56,528 nt of DNA from Rhizobium sp. ASV8 (GTDB lineage Bacteria; Pseudomonadota; Alphaproteobacteria; Rhizobiales; Rhizobiaceae), in assembly GCF_016429255.1 (NCBI RefSeq), contig NZ_JAELUG010000031.1, positions 1 to 56,528 on the forward strand. Direction: 5' to 3'. Positions 9,619 to 17,321 of the stretch are shown here, in pieces. The notes under the pieces are model-generated. The model did not search any database. It had not been told where the DNA came from and worked only from the letters and a program-made list of their open reading frames with translations. The translations under genes were made by a program, and so were the position numbers. Every line of letters begins with the position of its first letter. Positions within the stretch are counted from its first letter, which is position 1.

Positions 9619-10533
9619 TCAGGATGCTTGCCAGGCCTCTAGCTGGGCAAGAGTGGCGGTCGCTCCACCGCAGGCGATCACCAGCACGCGTTCGAAAGGG
9701 GCCAGCCGCTCTGCATGGGCATAGGCGACGGCCAATGCAGCACCGCAAGCCGGCTCCACCAGAACCCGATGATCGTCGAGGAAACGCATGCAGGCGTCGA
9801 TAGCTGCGCGGTCATCGACGACAACGCAATCGACCGGCCTGCTTTGCGTGATCTCAAACGCGCGTTCGGCGACCTTTCGCGCACCCAGCGACGTGGCGAT
9901 GCTGGTGACGGCAGGCAGTTCGACCGGCGTGCCGGCCTTTACTGCGGCCGCAAGCGATGCGGCGCCCGCCGTTTCGGCGGCGATGATCGAAACATGCTGA
10001 AGGCCGTTGCGATCGAGCCCTTCCGAAACGCCGGCCAACAGCCCGCCGCCCCCGACCGAGAGAACCACCGCATCGAACTGCACCTCGGCGCGGACGACCT
10101 CGTCGATCATCGTTGCGTGACCCGTCCAGAGGAGCGGGTCATCGAAGGGATGGATGAAGGCCGTTTCGGCATCGAGCGCCTGCAACGCGCGCTCATTTGC
10201 TTCCTGCCAGGATGCGCCATGCACAAAGACCTCGGCGCCTTCCTGGCGGATCAGCGATTTTGCTCGATCCGATGTGGTCTCGGGAACGAAAACCGAGACC
10301 GGGATCGAAAGGCGGCGACCGGCATAGGCGACGGCGATGCCGGCATTGCCGCCGGAGGAGGACACGAAGCGGCGCTTGCCATTTGCGGCATGATGCTCGC
10401 AGGCAGCGCCTATGCCGCGGATCTTGAAGGAGCCGGGCGGTTGGAGCGCATCCATCTTCAACCAGACGGAGCGACCCGATGCCTGGCTGAGCGGGCGGGA
10501 TTCGATAAGCGGAGTTTCGAGGTGAAGTGCCAT
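9619..10533 (-). CDS. PLP-dependent serine/threonine dehydratase-like enzyme
   Basis: The 304-residue fold-type II PLP enzyme has the dehydratase Lys motif PPGSFKIRGIG (about residue 37), the phosphate-binding or substrate loop SSSGGNAGIAVAYAG, and the glycine loop SVGGGGLLAGVSEGL. It ends near an ACGGATA segment. Length and motifs best match the short L-serine/L-threonine ammonia-lyases (SDS type), which turn serine or threonine into pyruvate or 2-oxobutyrate. There is no C-terminal ACT regulatory domain, so it is not biosynthetic IlvA. Start 10533 was chosen because the 58-residue upstream extension does not resemble the family. A serine racemase-like role is possible. Confidence 0.82.
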   Translation of the reverse strand: MALHLETPLIESRPLSQASGRSVWLKMDALQPPGSFKIRGIGAACEHHAANGKRRFVSSSGGNAGIAVAYAGRRLSIPVSVFVPETTSDRAKSLIRQEGAEVFVHGASWQEANERALQALDAETAFIHPFDDPLLWTGHATMIDEVVRAEVQFDAVVLSVGGGGLLAGVSEGLDRNGLQHVSIIAAETAGAASLAAAVKAGTPVELPAVTSIATSLGARKVAERAFEITQSRPVDCVVVDDRAAIDACMRFLDDHRVLVEPACGAALAVAYAHAERLAPFERVLVIACGGATATLAQLEAWQAS

Positions 10534-10630
10534 GGAATGATCTGCCCCCGTGGGCGCTGTTGGCGATAGAGAGACGTGTAAGGTCGAGGGTCCGAAGCGC
10601 ACGGAGCAACCGGAAAGATCGCGGTGTGTT

Positions 10631-11824
10631 TCAGGCCACCTTTTCCCTATGGGCGACAAGTGCGGCCGCGCGGCCGCGCGCTTCCTCGTCTGCGGCAAAG
10701 ACCGCATCCATGGTCTCGGCGCCGCCGATAGCGATCATCTCATCCATGACGGCCTCGGCGATGTCAGCCATCTCAAGGAAGCCGATGCGACCGTCGACGA
10801 AGGCGTGAAAGGCGATTTCCTCGGCCGCGTTCATGATCGCGCCCTGCAGACCGCCGCGCTCAAGCGCCGTGCGGGCGAGGCGCAATGCGGGGAAGCGCAC
10901 TTCATCCGGCGCCTCGAAATCCAGCCGCGCGAGTTTCGCAAAATCCAGCCGCTCGACGCTGAGCTTGGTGCGGGCGGGATAGGTCAGCGCATAGCCGATG
11001 GCCGTGCGCATGTCGGGACAGCCGAGCTGCGCCAGCACAGAGCCATCCGTATAGCCGACCATGGAATGGATGACCGATTGCGGATGCACCACGACTTCGA
11101 TCTGATCGGGCCGCACGTTGAACAGGTGCTTGGCCTCGATCATCTCCAGCGCCTTGTTGAACATCGAGGCGCTGCCGATGGAGATCTTGAACCCCATCGA
11201 CCAATTGGGATGTGCGCGGGCGACGGCTGGCGTGACATTTGCCATCTGCTCGCGCGTCCAGGTGCGGAAGGGACCGCCCGATGCCGTAATGATGATACGC
11301 TCGACCGCGTGCTGCTGATCGTCTTCCAGTGCCTGGAAGATGGCGCTGTGTTCGCTGTCGACCGGGATAAGCCGTCCGCCGCCTTCCGACACGGCACGGA
11401 CGAAAAGATCGCCGGCGGAGACGAGGCATTCCTTGTTGGCGAGCGCAATATCGGCGCCACGGTGGGCGGCCGCCAGTGTCGGTGCCAGGCCGGCTGTGCC
11501 GATGATGGCTGCCATCACCCAGTCCGACTGCATGGACGCCGCTTCGATCAGCGCATTCTTGCCGGCGCCGACGGCGATGCCGCTACCGGCAAGGGCATCC
11601 TTCAGCTGCTGATAGCGCTCTTCGTTTGCGGTAACGGCGAAGGCTGCGCCGCAGGCCTTTGCCTGCTGCGCCAGCAGGTCGATATTGTCATGCCCGGTGA
11701 TCGCGGCGATATCGAAGGCATCGCGGCCGCCCAGCTGGGCAACGACATCAAGCGTATTCTGGCCGATGGAGCCGGTCGAACCCAATATTGTCAGGCGACG
11801 CTTCGACTTACTATCGGTGATCAT
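10631..11824 (-). CDS. dxr: 1-deoxy-D-xylulose 5-phosphate reductoisomerase
   Basis: The 397-residue enzyme converts DXP to 2-C-methyl-D-erythritol 4-phosphate with NADPH, the committed step of the MEP isoprenoid pathway. The NADPH-binding N terminus reads TILGSTGSIGQNTLDV (residues 12-27). ANKECLVSAGD and DSEHSAIFQ carry metal and substrate ligands, and ASGGPFR and HPNWSMGFKI are further family blocks. The length matches the family (about 390-400). The dehydratase-like gene follows on the same strand after 97 bp. The BON-domain gene starts divergently 200 bp away. Confidence 0.97.
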   Translation of the reverse strand: MITDSKSKRRLTILGSTGSIGQNTLDVVAQLGGRDAFDIAAITGHDNIDLLAQQAKACGAAFAVTANEERYQQLKDALAGSGIAVGAGKNALIEAASMQSDWVMAAIIGTAGLAPTLAAAHRGADIALANKECLVSAGDLFVRAVSEGGGRLIPVDSEHSAIFQALEDDQQHAVERIIITASGGPFRTWTREQMANVTPAVARAHPNWSMGFKISIGSASMFNKALEMIEAKHLFNVRPDQIEVVVHPQSVIHSMVGYTDGSVLAQLGCPDMRTAIGYALTYPARTKLSVERLDFAKLARLDFEAPDEVRFPALRLARTALERGGLQGAIMNAAEEIAFHAFVDGRIGFLEMADIAEAVMDEMIAIGGAETMDAVFAADEEARGRAAALVAHREKVA

Positions 11825-12024
11825 TCGGGTATCCGCATGTTGCTGTCATCTTCCAAGGCTCTACAGGGGAACGCGGGTAGCGGCAAGTATGCCGCAATGC
11901 AACCTCACCATGCCGCCGATGCGCGTTTAAGGCGAAACTACTGATTTGATGATATTTTTCGCCAATTGCCGAACCAAATGCCTAGTGTCGCGTTTCCCGT
12001 CCACTTGTCTGCGGAGGGTAACGG

Positions 12025-12291
12025 ATGGTTTTCAAAGCGGCGACATTCCATGGCGTGGAGCTTTATCTGGAAAGTGAACATTCGAGGCGTTCGGAACTGG
12101 AATCCACGGTTGCCAACGCGCTGGCTGTCGCCGGCGGTATCGATGCCTCCGATGTCAGGGTGACGGCCACAGGCCAGGAAATCCGTCTCGACGGCATGGT
12201 CGCCACCCAGCAGGAGGTGAAGCGGGCAACCACGGTAGCCGAGTCGATCCCAGGCGTCAGGCTGGTGAGGAACAGGATTGCCGTCGGGTAA
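12025..12291 (+). CDS. BON-domain protein
   Basis: The 88-residue protein is almost entirely one BON domain: helix (ESTVANALAVAGGIDASDVRV) then beta strand (EIRLDGMVATQQEVKRATTV) with the conserved glycine, then VRNRIAV at the end. BON domains bind phospholipid or act as ligand-binding modules in periplasmic proteins. No signal peptide is visible, so cytoplasmic location is likely as the frame stands. The start follows a GGAGGGTAACGG site (12012-12023). It is a single gene, divergent from dxr. Function unknown beyond the domain. Confidence 0.8.
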   Translation: MVFKAATFHGVELYLESEHSRRSELESTVANALAVAGGIDASDVRVTATGQEIRLDGMVATQQEVKRATTVAESIPGVRLVRNRIAVG

Positions 12292-12366
12292 TCTGTCGGC
12301 TTTTCAGGCCATGTTCATCCTGAGGCCGATACGAATTCTCGGTGCAGGCAATTTGGGGATAAATGC

Positions 12367-12828
12367 ATGAGAATGGTGACGATGGCCGCCGCCTTGGTTG
12401 GCATTCTATCCGTCGCAACGGGCGCGTCCGCTCAAGACAACCCCAGCACATTCCGCGAAATCGCCGCCAATCCCGCTGCCGCCGCAGCCTTCAAGACCAT
12501 GGCTGAAGGGCATCGGCTACCGGACTGGATACACGGGAAGAGCGTGGAATCTCCTGGTCACGAGGTCATGTTCGGGGGCGAAAAAGTCTATGTTATGAGC
12601 GCCTGCAAGCAGCATGATTGCGGCTCGGAGCGCATCGCCGTCATGTACGATCCAGGCAAGAAGATCATGTACGGACTGCTGTCGCTAGCCGATCAGAAAA
12701 CCGTATCCGAGACGCTGACATGGCTGAATATCGGTCCGGGGAATGAAGCGATCGATGGAAGGACCATTCTCTACGCGGCGCTCACAGGCAGCCTGGAAAA
12801 CCACCCGGACGCGTTTAACTACAAGTGA
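12367..12828 (+). CDS. Ivy-family (inhibitor of vertebrate lysozyme) periplasmic protein
   Basis: The 153-residue secreted protein has a signal peptide (MTMAAALVGILSVATGASA, cleaved before QDN). The mature part contains CKQHDCG at about residues 79-85, which matches the Cys-Lys-Pro/x-His-Asp-Cys active loop by which E. coli Ivy plugs the lysozyme active site. Ivy proteins inhibit C-type lysozyme and may protect cell-wall synthesis from the cell's own lytic transglycosylases. The length agrees with the family (about 150). An AATTTGGGG stretch lies upstream of the ATG, but no good ribosome site. It stands alone between the BON gene and tRNA-Arg. Confidence 0.82.
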   Translation: MRMVTMAAALVGILSVATGASAQDNPSTFREIAANPAAAAAFKTMAEGHRLPDWIHGKSVESPGHEVMFGGEKVYVMSACKQHDCGSERIAVMYDPGKKIMYGLLSLADQKTVSETLTWLNIGPGNEAIDGRTILYAALTGSLENHPDAFNYK

Positions 12829-12863
12829 ATTGAAGGATCCAACGCCAGTCTGAGCTTGGAAAA

Positions 12864-12940
12864 TGGTGATCTCGACGCGATTCGAACGCGTGACCCCCAG
12901 ATTAGGAATCTGGTGCTCTATCCTGCTGAGCTACGAGACC
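12864..12940 (-). tRNA. tRNA-Arg (anticodon CCT)
   Basis: A 77-nt cloverleaf reads on the minus strand from 12940 to 12864. The acceptor stem GGTCTCG pairs with CGAGATC with one G-T pair. The D arm holds AGCTCAGCAGGATAGAGC. The anticodon stem CCAGA/TCTGG carries the loop TTCCTAA, giving anticodon CCT for AGG codons. The T arm contains GTTCGAATC. CCA is encoded (12864-12866). The discriminator base is A. Confidence 0.95.
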
Positions 12941-13061
12941 ACTCGGGATGATCCATACAAAAGCAAAGGCTCGAAGCCAAGCCCTTTTACGTCCTCAGGA
13001 CAATTCGCTTTTGTAGCGCCGTGCGCCCTTGTGAGACGCACGGGGAGTGGCGGCGCCTGCT

Positions 13062-14222
13062 TCAGGCGTTGAGGCGCTGTTCGGCGAGACGCACCCAGTA
13101 GGAGATGCCGTGGGCGATGGCTTCGTCGTTGAAGTCATAGGCCGGATTGTGCAGGCCGGCGGTGTCGCCATTGCCGACGAAGATGAAGGCGCCGGGGCGG
13201 GCGAGCAGCATGTAGGAAAAGTCCTCGCCGCCCATCATCGGGTCGATATCGTCGATGACGTTCCCGGTACCGGCAATTTCCTCGGCAACCGCGATCGCAT
13301 GATCGGTCTCGTCGGCATGGTTGAAGGTAACGGGATAGTTGCGCTGGAACTCGATGTCGACCTCGGCGCCATGGCTTGCGGCGATGCCGGAGACGATCTG
13401 CTTGAAGCGCTGTTCGGCGAGATCGCGCATTTCCGGATCGAGCGTGCGCACGGTGCCGGCAAAGCTCGCTTCGCTCGGAATGACGTTGTGGGCATTGCCG
13501 GCGTTGAACATCGTCACGGAGACAACAACGGATTTCAGCGGATTGGCGCTGCGTGAGGCGATGAGCTGCAGGTTGGAGATGATCTGCGTGCCAATGGCAA
13601 TCGGGTCGATCGTCCGGTGTGGCATGGCTGCGTGACCGCCCACGCCCTTGATGGAAACGGTGAATTCGTCCGTCGCCGCCATGATCGCGCCCTTGCGGAT
13701 GGCGAAATGGCCGACAGGCAGGCCCGGCATATTGTGCATGCCGTAGACTTCGGCGATTGCGAAGCGCTCCATCATGCCATCCTTGACCATGGCGTCGCCG
13801 CCGGCACCGCCTTCTTCAGCGGGCTGGAAGATGACGGCGATATTGCCGTTGAAGTTGCGGTTCTCGGCGAGATACTTCGCAGCGCCGAGCAGCATGGCGG
13901 TGTGGCCGTCATGGCCGCAGGCATGCATTTTGCCCGGTGTCTCGGATGCCCAGGGCTTGCCAGTGATTTCGGTGAGCGGCAGCGCATCCATATCGGCGCG
14001 CAGGCCGACCGTGCGTCCCTCGCCCTTGCCGCGGATCAGACCGACGACGCCGGTGCGGCCGATGCCGGTCACCACCTCGTCGACCCCAAAGGAGCGAAGC
14101 TTTTCGGCGACGAAGGCGGCGGTGTTCTCAACCGCATAAAGAAGCTCCGGCCGCGTATGGATATAGCGGCGCCATTCGGTTACTTCGCCCTGGAGTTCTG
14201 CGGCTCTGTTCAAGATCGGCAT
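13062..14222 (-). CDS. M20D-family amidohydrolase (hippurate hydrolase / N-acyl-amino-acid amidohydrolase)
   Basis: The 386-residue metallopeptidase has the M20D metal-site motifs GLRADMDALPL, MHACGHDGHTAMLLGAA, the catalytic-Glu region QPAEEGGAGG, MHNMPGLPVG and the C-terminal GGEDFSYML. Family members cleave N-acyl amino acids, hippurate or indole-acetyl amino-acid conjugates. In plant-associated bacteria the last is possible but not shown by the sequence. Start 14222 (MPILNRAAELQ) has AGCAGGAAA upstream; the frame is open for another 108 codons without family similarity. A hairpin (CCGTGCG/CGCACGG, 13019-13043) lies about 20 bp past the stop, without a T run. Confidence 0.88.
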   Translation of the reverse strand: MPILNRAAELQGEVTEWRRYIHTRPELLYAVENTAAFVAEKLRSFGVDEVVTGIGRTGVVGLIRGKGEGRTVGLRADMDALPLTEITGKPWASETPGKMHACGHDGHTAMLLGAAKYLAENRNFNGNIAVIFQPAEEGGAGGDAMVKDGMMERFAIAEVYGMHNMPGLPVGHFAIRKGAIMAATDEFTVSIKGVGGHAAMPHRTIDPIAIGTQIISNLQLIASRSANPLKSVVVSVTMFNAGNAHNVIPSEASFAGTVRTLDPEMRDLAEQRFKQIVSGIAASHGAEVDIEFQRNYPVTFNHADETDHAIAVAEEIAGTGNVIDDIDPMMGGEDFSYMLLARPGAFIFVGNGDTAGLHNPAYDFNDEAIAHGISYWVRLAEQRLNA

Positions 14223-14415
14223 GCTGATTTTCCTGCTGCTCACTATTGATTCTGGTTCAACTTGCGGGTCCGTCGGACAGCCTCTGCCAGTTTGTCGCGG
14301 CCTCTGGGGCGTGCCACCGGCAAATAAAGTCGTCAATCGCCTTTGCCTTCTCCTAGCCATATAGGTTAAATAGACGAAGCTTTCGAGAAAATTCCGGACC
14401 TCTGAAGGATAGATC

Positions 14416-15582
14416 GTGCCGACGAAGCAGAATCGTTTGTATGCCGCCCTGCGGCTTGTCCCTATGGCCGCAGCAGCATCCATGCTTTTCCTGTCGACCG
14501 CGCAGACGGCCGGAGCCAATCCGCATATTCTCGTCGATGTCAGCACCGGGCGCGTGCTCGATCAGCAGGAGGCGTTTCGCCGCTGGTATCCGGCTTCGCT
14601 CACCAAGCTGATGACGACCTATGTTGTCTTCCGTGCCTTGCAGTCCGGCCAGATCAAGCTCGACACGCCAGTCGTGATGTCGAAGCTGTCAGCCGCCCAG
14701 CCGCCGGCAAAGATGTACTTCAAGCCGGGCCAGAAGATGACGCTCGACAACGCCTTGAAGATGATGCTGGTCAAATCGGCAAACGACCTTGCCATGGCAG
14801 TGGCCGAAACCGTCGGCGGTTCGCAGCAGGGCTTCGTGGCGCGCATGAATGCGGAAGCGGCCCGTCTCGGCATGAGCGACTCGCATTTCATCAATCCGAA
14901 CGGACTGCCGGGCAAAGGGCAGTATTCGACGGCGCGAGACCTTGCCATTCTGAGCGTCGCTCTGCGCCGCGAGTTTCCGCAATATGCCGGCTACTTCTCA
15001 CTGGAAGGCTTTACCAACGGCGTGAAGCAGGTGCCGAATATCAATATGCTGATCGGCCGCTTCGCAGGCGCGGACGGCATGAAGACCGGCTTTATCTGCG
15101 CGGCCGGCTTCAATCAGATCGCATCGGCGACGCGCAACGGCCGCACGCTGATCTCGGTCGTTCTCGGCACCGACAGCCTTGCGGCGCGTGCCGACGATTC
15201 TGCCAATCTGCTGGAGAAGGGTTTCCAGAACCAGCTTTCGACCCGTGATACGCTGGCGACGCTCCGGCCCGATGCGCCGCTCTCGGGCGAGGTCGCCGAT
15301 GTCACCGCGGATATCTGCAGCACCAAGGGTGCGCAGGCCCGCAGCGAGACCCGCGATCCGTTCGGCCGCACCAAAGTGCTGTCGCCCTATATCCATGAAA
15401 TGGATCACGAACCCAATTTCATCTATGCCGGCCTGATCGGCGGCCAGGATATCGCCACTGCGGCCAAGGGCGACAAAGACGACGTTACCGCCAAGGGCGA
15501 CAAAGCCACCAAGGACAACAAGATCGCGATTTCCGGCGGCGCGTCCAACGTGCCGATCCCAATGCCGCGTCCCACTTTTTAG
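14416..15582 (+). CDS. D-alanyl-D-alanine carboxypeptidase (DacA/DacF type, S11)
   Basis: The 388-residue periplasmic penicillin-binding protein trims the terminal D-Ala from peptidoglycan stem peptides. The three S11 motifs are visible: PASLTKLM (Ser-x-x-Lys, about residues 55-62), KSANDLA (Ser-x-Asn) and DGMKTGF (Lys-Thr-Gly). A signal peptide ends near TAQTAGA. The start is GTG with GAAGGA 7 bp upstream. The C-terminal tail is Lys/Asp rich (GDKDDVTAKGDKATKDNK) and ends in PIPMPRPTF, a proline-rich end also seen in the L,D-transpeptidase at 17.3 kb. The stop codon overlaps a palindromic repeat. Confidence 0.92.
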   Translation: MPTKQNRLYAALRLVPMAAAASMLFLSTAQTAGANPHILVDVSTGRVLDQQEAFRRWYPASLTKLMTTYVVFRALQSGQIKLDTPVVMSKLSAAQPPAKMYFKPGQKMTLDNALKMMLVKSANDLAMAVAETVGGSQQGFVARMNAEAARLGMSDSHFINPNGLPGKGQYSTARDLAILSVALRREFPQYAGYFSLEGFTNGVKQVPNINMLIGRFAGADGMKTGFICAAGFNQIASATRNGRTLISVVLGTDSLAARADDSANLLEKGFQNQLSTRDTLATLRPDAPLSGEVADVTADICSTKGAQARSETRDPFGRTKVLSPYIHEMDHEPNFIYAGLIGGQDIATAAKGDKDDVTAKGDKATKDNKIAISGGASNVPIPMPRPTF

Positions 15583-15684
15583 AGCGATTCAGCTTTTCAC
15601 GGAATCTCTGAACCGCTCTGTCTCTTTGTTTTCACGCAATTCCGGACGGAAAACCGCTACGCACTTTTCCTGGAATTGCTCTAG
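15581..15684. repeat. RIME-like palindromic repeat, family A, copy 1
   Basis: Two palindromes in tandem. The first is AGAGCGATTCAG (15581-15592) with CTGAACCGCTCT (15608-15619). The second is GCAATTCC (15636-15643) with GGAATTGC (15672-15679), enclosing GGAAAACCGCTACGCACTTTTCC. The first two bases are the last two of the upstream stop codon. Related copies lie near 32656-32706 and 50120-50170. It may double as transcription terminator or mRNA-stabilising element. Confidence 0.8.
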
Positions 15685-15699
15685 TATCGGATATCACCC

Positions 15700-16899
15700 A
15701 TGAGCGTTTCACAGCAAAGAGTGCCGGTGGCGATCCTGACCGGTTTCCTCGGTGCGGGCAAATCGACCCTGCTTAACCGCATCCTCAAGGATGAGGCCAT
15801 GCGCGATGCGGCCGTCATCATCAACGAGTTCGGCGATGTCGGCATAGACCATCTGCTGGTGGAAAGCTCCGGCGATGCCATTATCGAACTTTCCGACGGC
15901 TGCCTGTGCTGCACGGTGCGCGGCGAGCTGGTGGATACGCTGGCGAACCTGATGGATGCCATGCAGACCGGCCGCATCCGGCCGCTGAAGCGCGTCGTCA
16001 TCGAAACGACCGGCCTTGCCGATCCTGCGCCCGTCATGCAGTCGATCATGGGCAACCCGATCATCGCCACCAATTTCGACCTGGATGGCGTCGTCACGGT
16101 CGTCGATGCGGTCAACGGCCTGCAGACGCTCGACAATCACGAAGAGGCGCGCAAACAGGTGGCGGTAGCCGACCGCCTCATCGTTTCCAAGACAGGGATC
16201 GCCGGTGCGGTGCCGGAAGCTCAACTGGAGAGCCGGCTGAGGGCGCTCAATCCGCGGGCGCAGATTCTGAACGCCGACAGCGACGAGGCCGGCCGCGCCG
16301 CCATTCTCATCAACGGTCTCTATGATCCGGCCTCCAAGATCGCCGATGTCGACCGCTGGCTTCGCGACGAGATGGAGGCGGACGACGATCACCACCATCA
16401 TCATGACGGTCACGATCATCATCACGACCACGACCACCATCATGACGACCATGGGCACCATCACCATCATGGCCATCACCACGGCCATCGGCATCAGCAT
16501 GCCCATGATGTTACGCGTCACGACGGATCGATCCGCTCGTTCTCGATCGTCGAGACCCAGCCCATCGATCCCATGGCGCTGGAGATGTTCATCGATCTCC
16601 TGCGCTCGGCGCATGGCGAAAAGCTCCTGCGCATGAAGGCGATCGTCGCCGTATCGGACCGGCCGGAGCGGCCCGTTGTGCTGCATGGCGTGCAGAACAT
16701 CTTCCATCCGCCGGTGCGTCTGCCGGCGTGGCCCGATCCGGAAGACCGGCGCACGCGCATGGTTGTTATCACCAAGGATCTGCCGGAGGATTTCGTGAAG
16801 GGTCTGTTCGACGCCTTCCTCAGCAAGCCGCGCGTCGACACGCCGGATAGGGCGGCGCTGCAGGACAATCCGCTGGCGGTGCCGGGAATGCGGTTCTAG
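15700..16899 (+). CDS. CobW/ZNG1-type G3E GTPase with a long histidine-rich metal-binding loop
   Basis: The 399-residue G3E GTPase has Walker A GFLGAGKSTLLNR (about residues 15-27), NEFGDVGID, the zinc-binding CLCC motif in LSDGCLCCTVRGEL, and the base motif IVSKTG in place of NKxD. Between the GTPase and CobW C-terminal domains (about residues 228-270) lies a stretch with about 26 His among some 45 residues, alternating with Asp and Gly. Such proteins are zinc or cobalt metallochaperones (YeiR, ZagA, ZNG1) or CobW itself. The cobalamin genes cobS-cobT are 9 kb away, not in an operon. No palindromic Zur box is visible upstream; a family A repeat fills that gap. Confidence 0.88.
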   Translation: MSVSQQRVPVAILTGFLGAGKSTLLNRILKDEAMRDAAVIINEFGDVGIDHLLVESSGDAIIELSDGCLCCTVRGELVDTLANLMDAMQTGRIRPLKRVVIETTGLADPAPVMQSIMGNPIIATNFDLDGVVTVVDAVNGLQTLDNHEEARKQVAVADRLIVSKTGIAGAVPEAQLESRLRALNPRAQILNADSDEAGRAAILINGLYDPASKIADVDRWLRDEMEADDDHHHHHDGHDHHHDHDHHHDDHGHHHHHGHHHGHRHQHAHDVTRHDGSIRSFSIVETQPIDPMALEMFIDLLRSAHGEKLLRMKAIVAVSDRPERPVVLHGVQNIFHPPVRLPAWPDPEDRRTRMVVITKDLPEDFVKGLFDAFLSKPRVDTPDRAALQDNPLAVPGMRF

Positions 16900-17005
16900 A
16901 GCATGTCGCGCAAAAGTGTGCAGCGGTTTTTGCGGCTACGACATGCGTGAAATCACAGAGCTAAAGCGCGTGAAGCGAATCTTAAGAGATCGCGACGTGC
17001 TTTAG
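16898..17005. repeat. RIME-like palindromic repeat, family B, copy 1
   Basis: It contains GCATGTCGCGCAAAAG...CGACATGC (about 16901-16947), then a second imperfect palindrome from TAAAGCGCGTG to a terminal GACGTGCTTTA (about 16961-17004). The first two bases belong to the TAG stop of the preceding gene. An inverted copy of the same unit lies at 39579-39684. Confidence 0.8.
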
Positions 17006-17087
17006 CGTGGCGAACTCGCTCCATCCTTATGGTGAGGTGGGAGCGAAGTGACCCTCGAACCATTGGGATGGCCAGCAGCCGCCCTGA

Positions 17088-17321
17088 TCAGCCCTTGCGG
17101 ATGACGAAACGATGGCCGCTGTCCGTTTTCTCGCTGGCGAGAAGCGTATGGCCCTTCTCATTGCAAAGATGCGGGATGTCGATGATGGCGAGGGGGTCTG
17201 TCGTCTCTACAGCAAGCGTTGCGCCGCTCGGCATGCCGCGCAGGCGCTTTTCTGTCTTGATCGCCGGATAGGGGCACTTCAGTCCGCGCAGATCATAGAT
17301 CTCGGCGGCAGGATTACTCAC
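17088..17321 (-). CDS. TusA/SirA-like sulfur-carrier family protein
   Basis: The 77-residue protein matches the TusA fold: DLRGLKCPYPAIKTEKRLRG carries the active Cys in the CPxP-type motif (CPYP, about residues 15-18), followed by LAVETTDPLAIIDIPHLC and HTLLASE. TusA proteins relay sulfur as persulfide in tRNA thiolation, molybdenum cofactor or lithotrophic pathways. The chosen GTG start (17321) overlaps the end of the upstream transpeptidase gene by 8 bp, which implies translational coupling. The frame is open 26 codons further upstream, but that part is not TusA-like. No tus partner genes are nearby, so the target is unknown. Confidence 0.85.
   Translation of the reverse strand: MSNPAAEIYDLRGLKCPYPAIKTEKRLRGMPSGATLAVETTDPLAIIDIPHLCNEKGHTLLASEKTDSGHRFVIRKG

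Noticed and set aside
12863..13072. 69-codon plus-strand frame
   Set aside because: It runs through the tRNA-Arg gene on the other strand and has no ribosome site.
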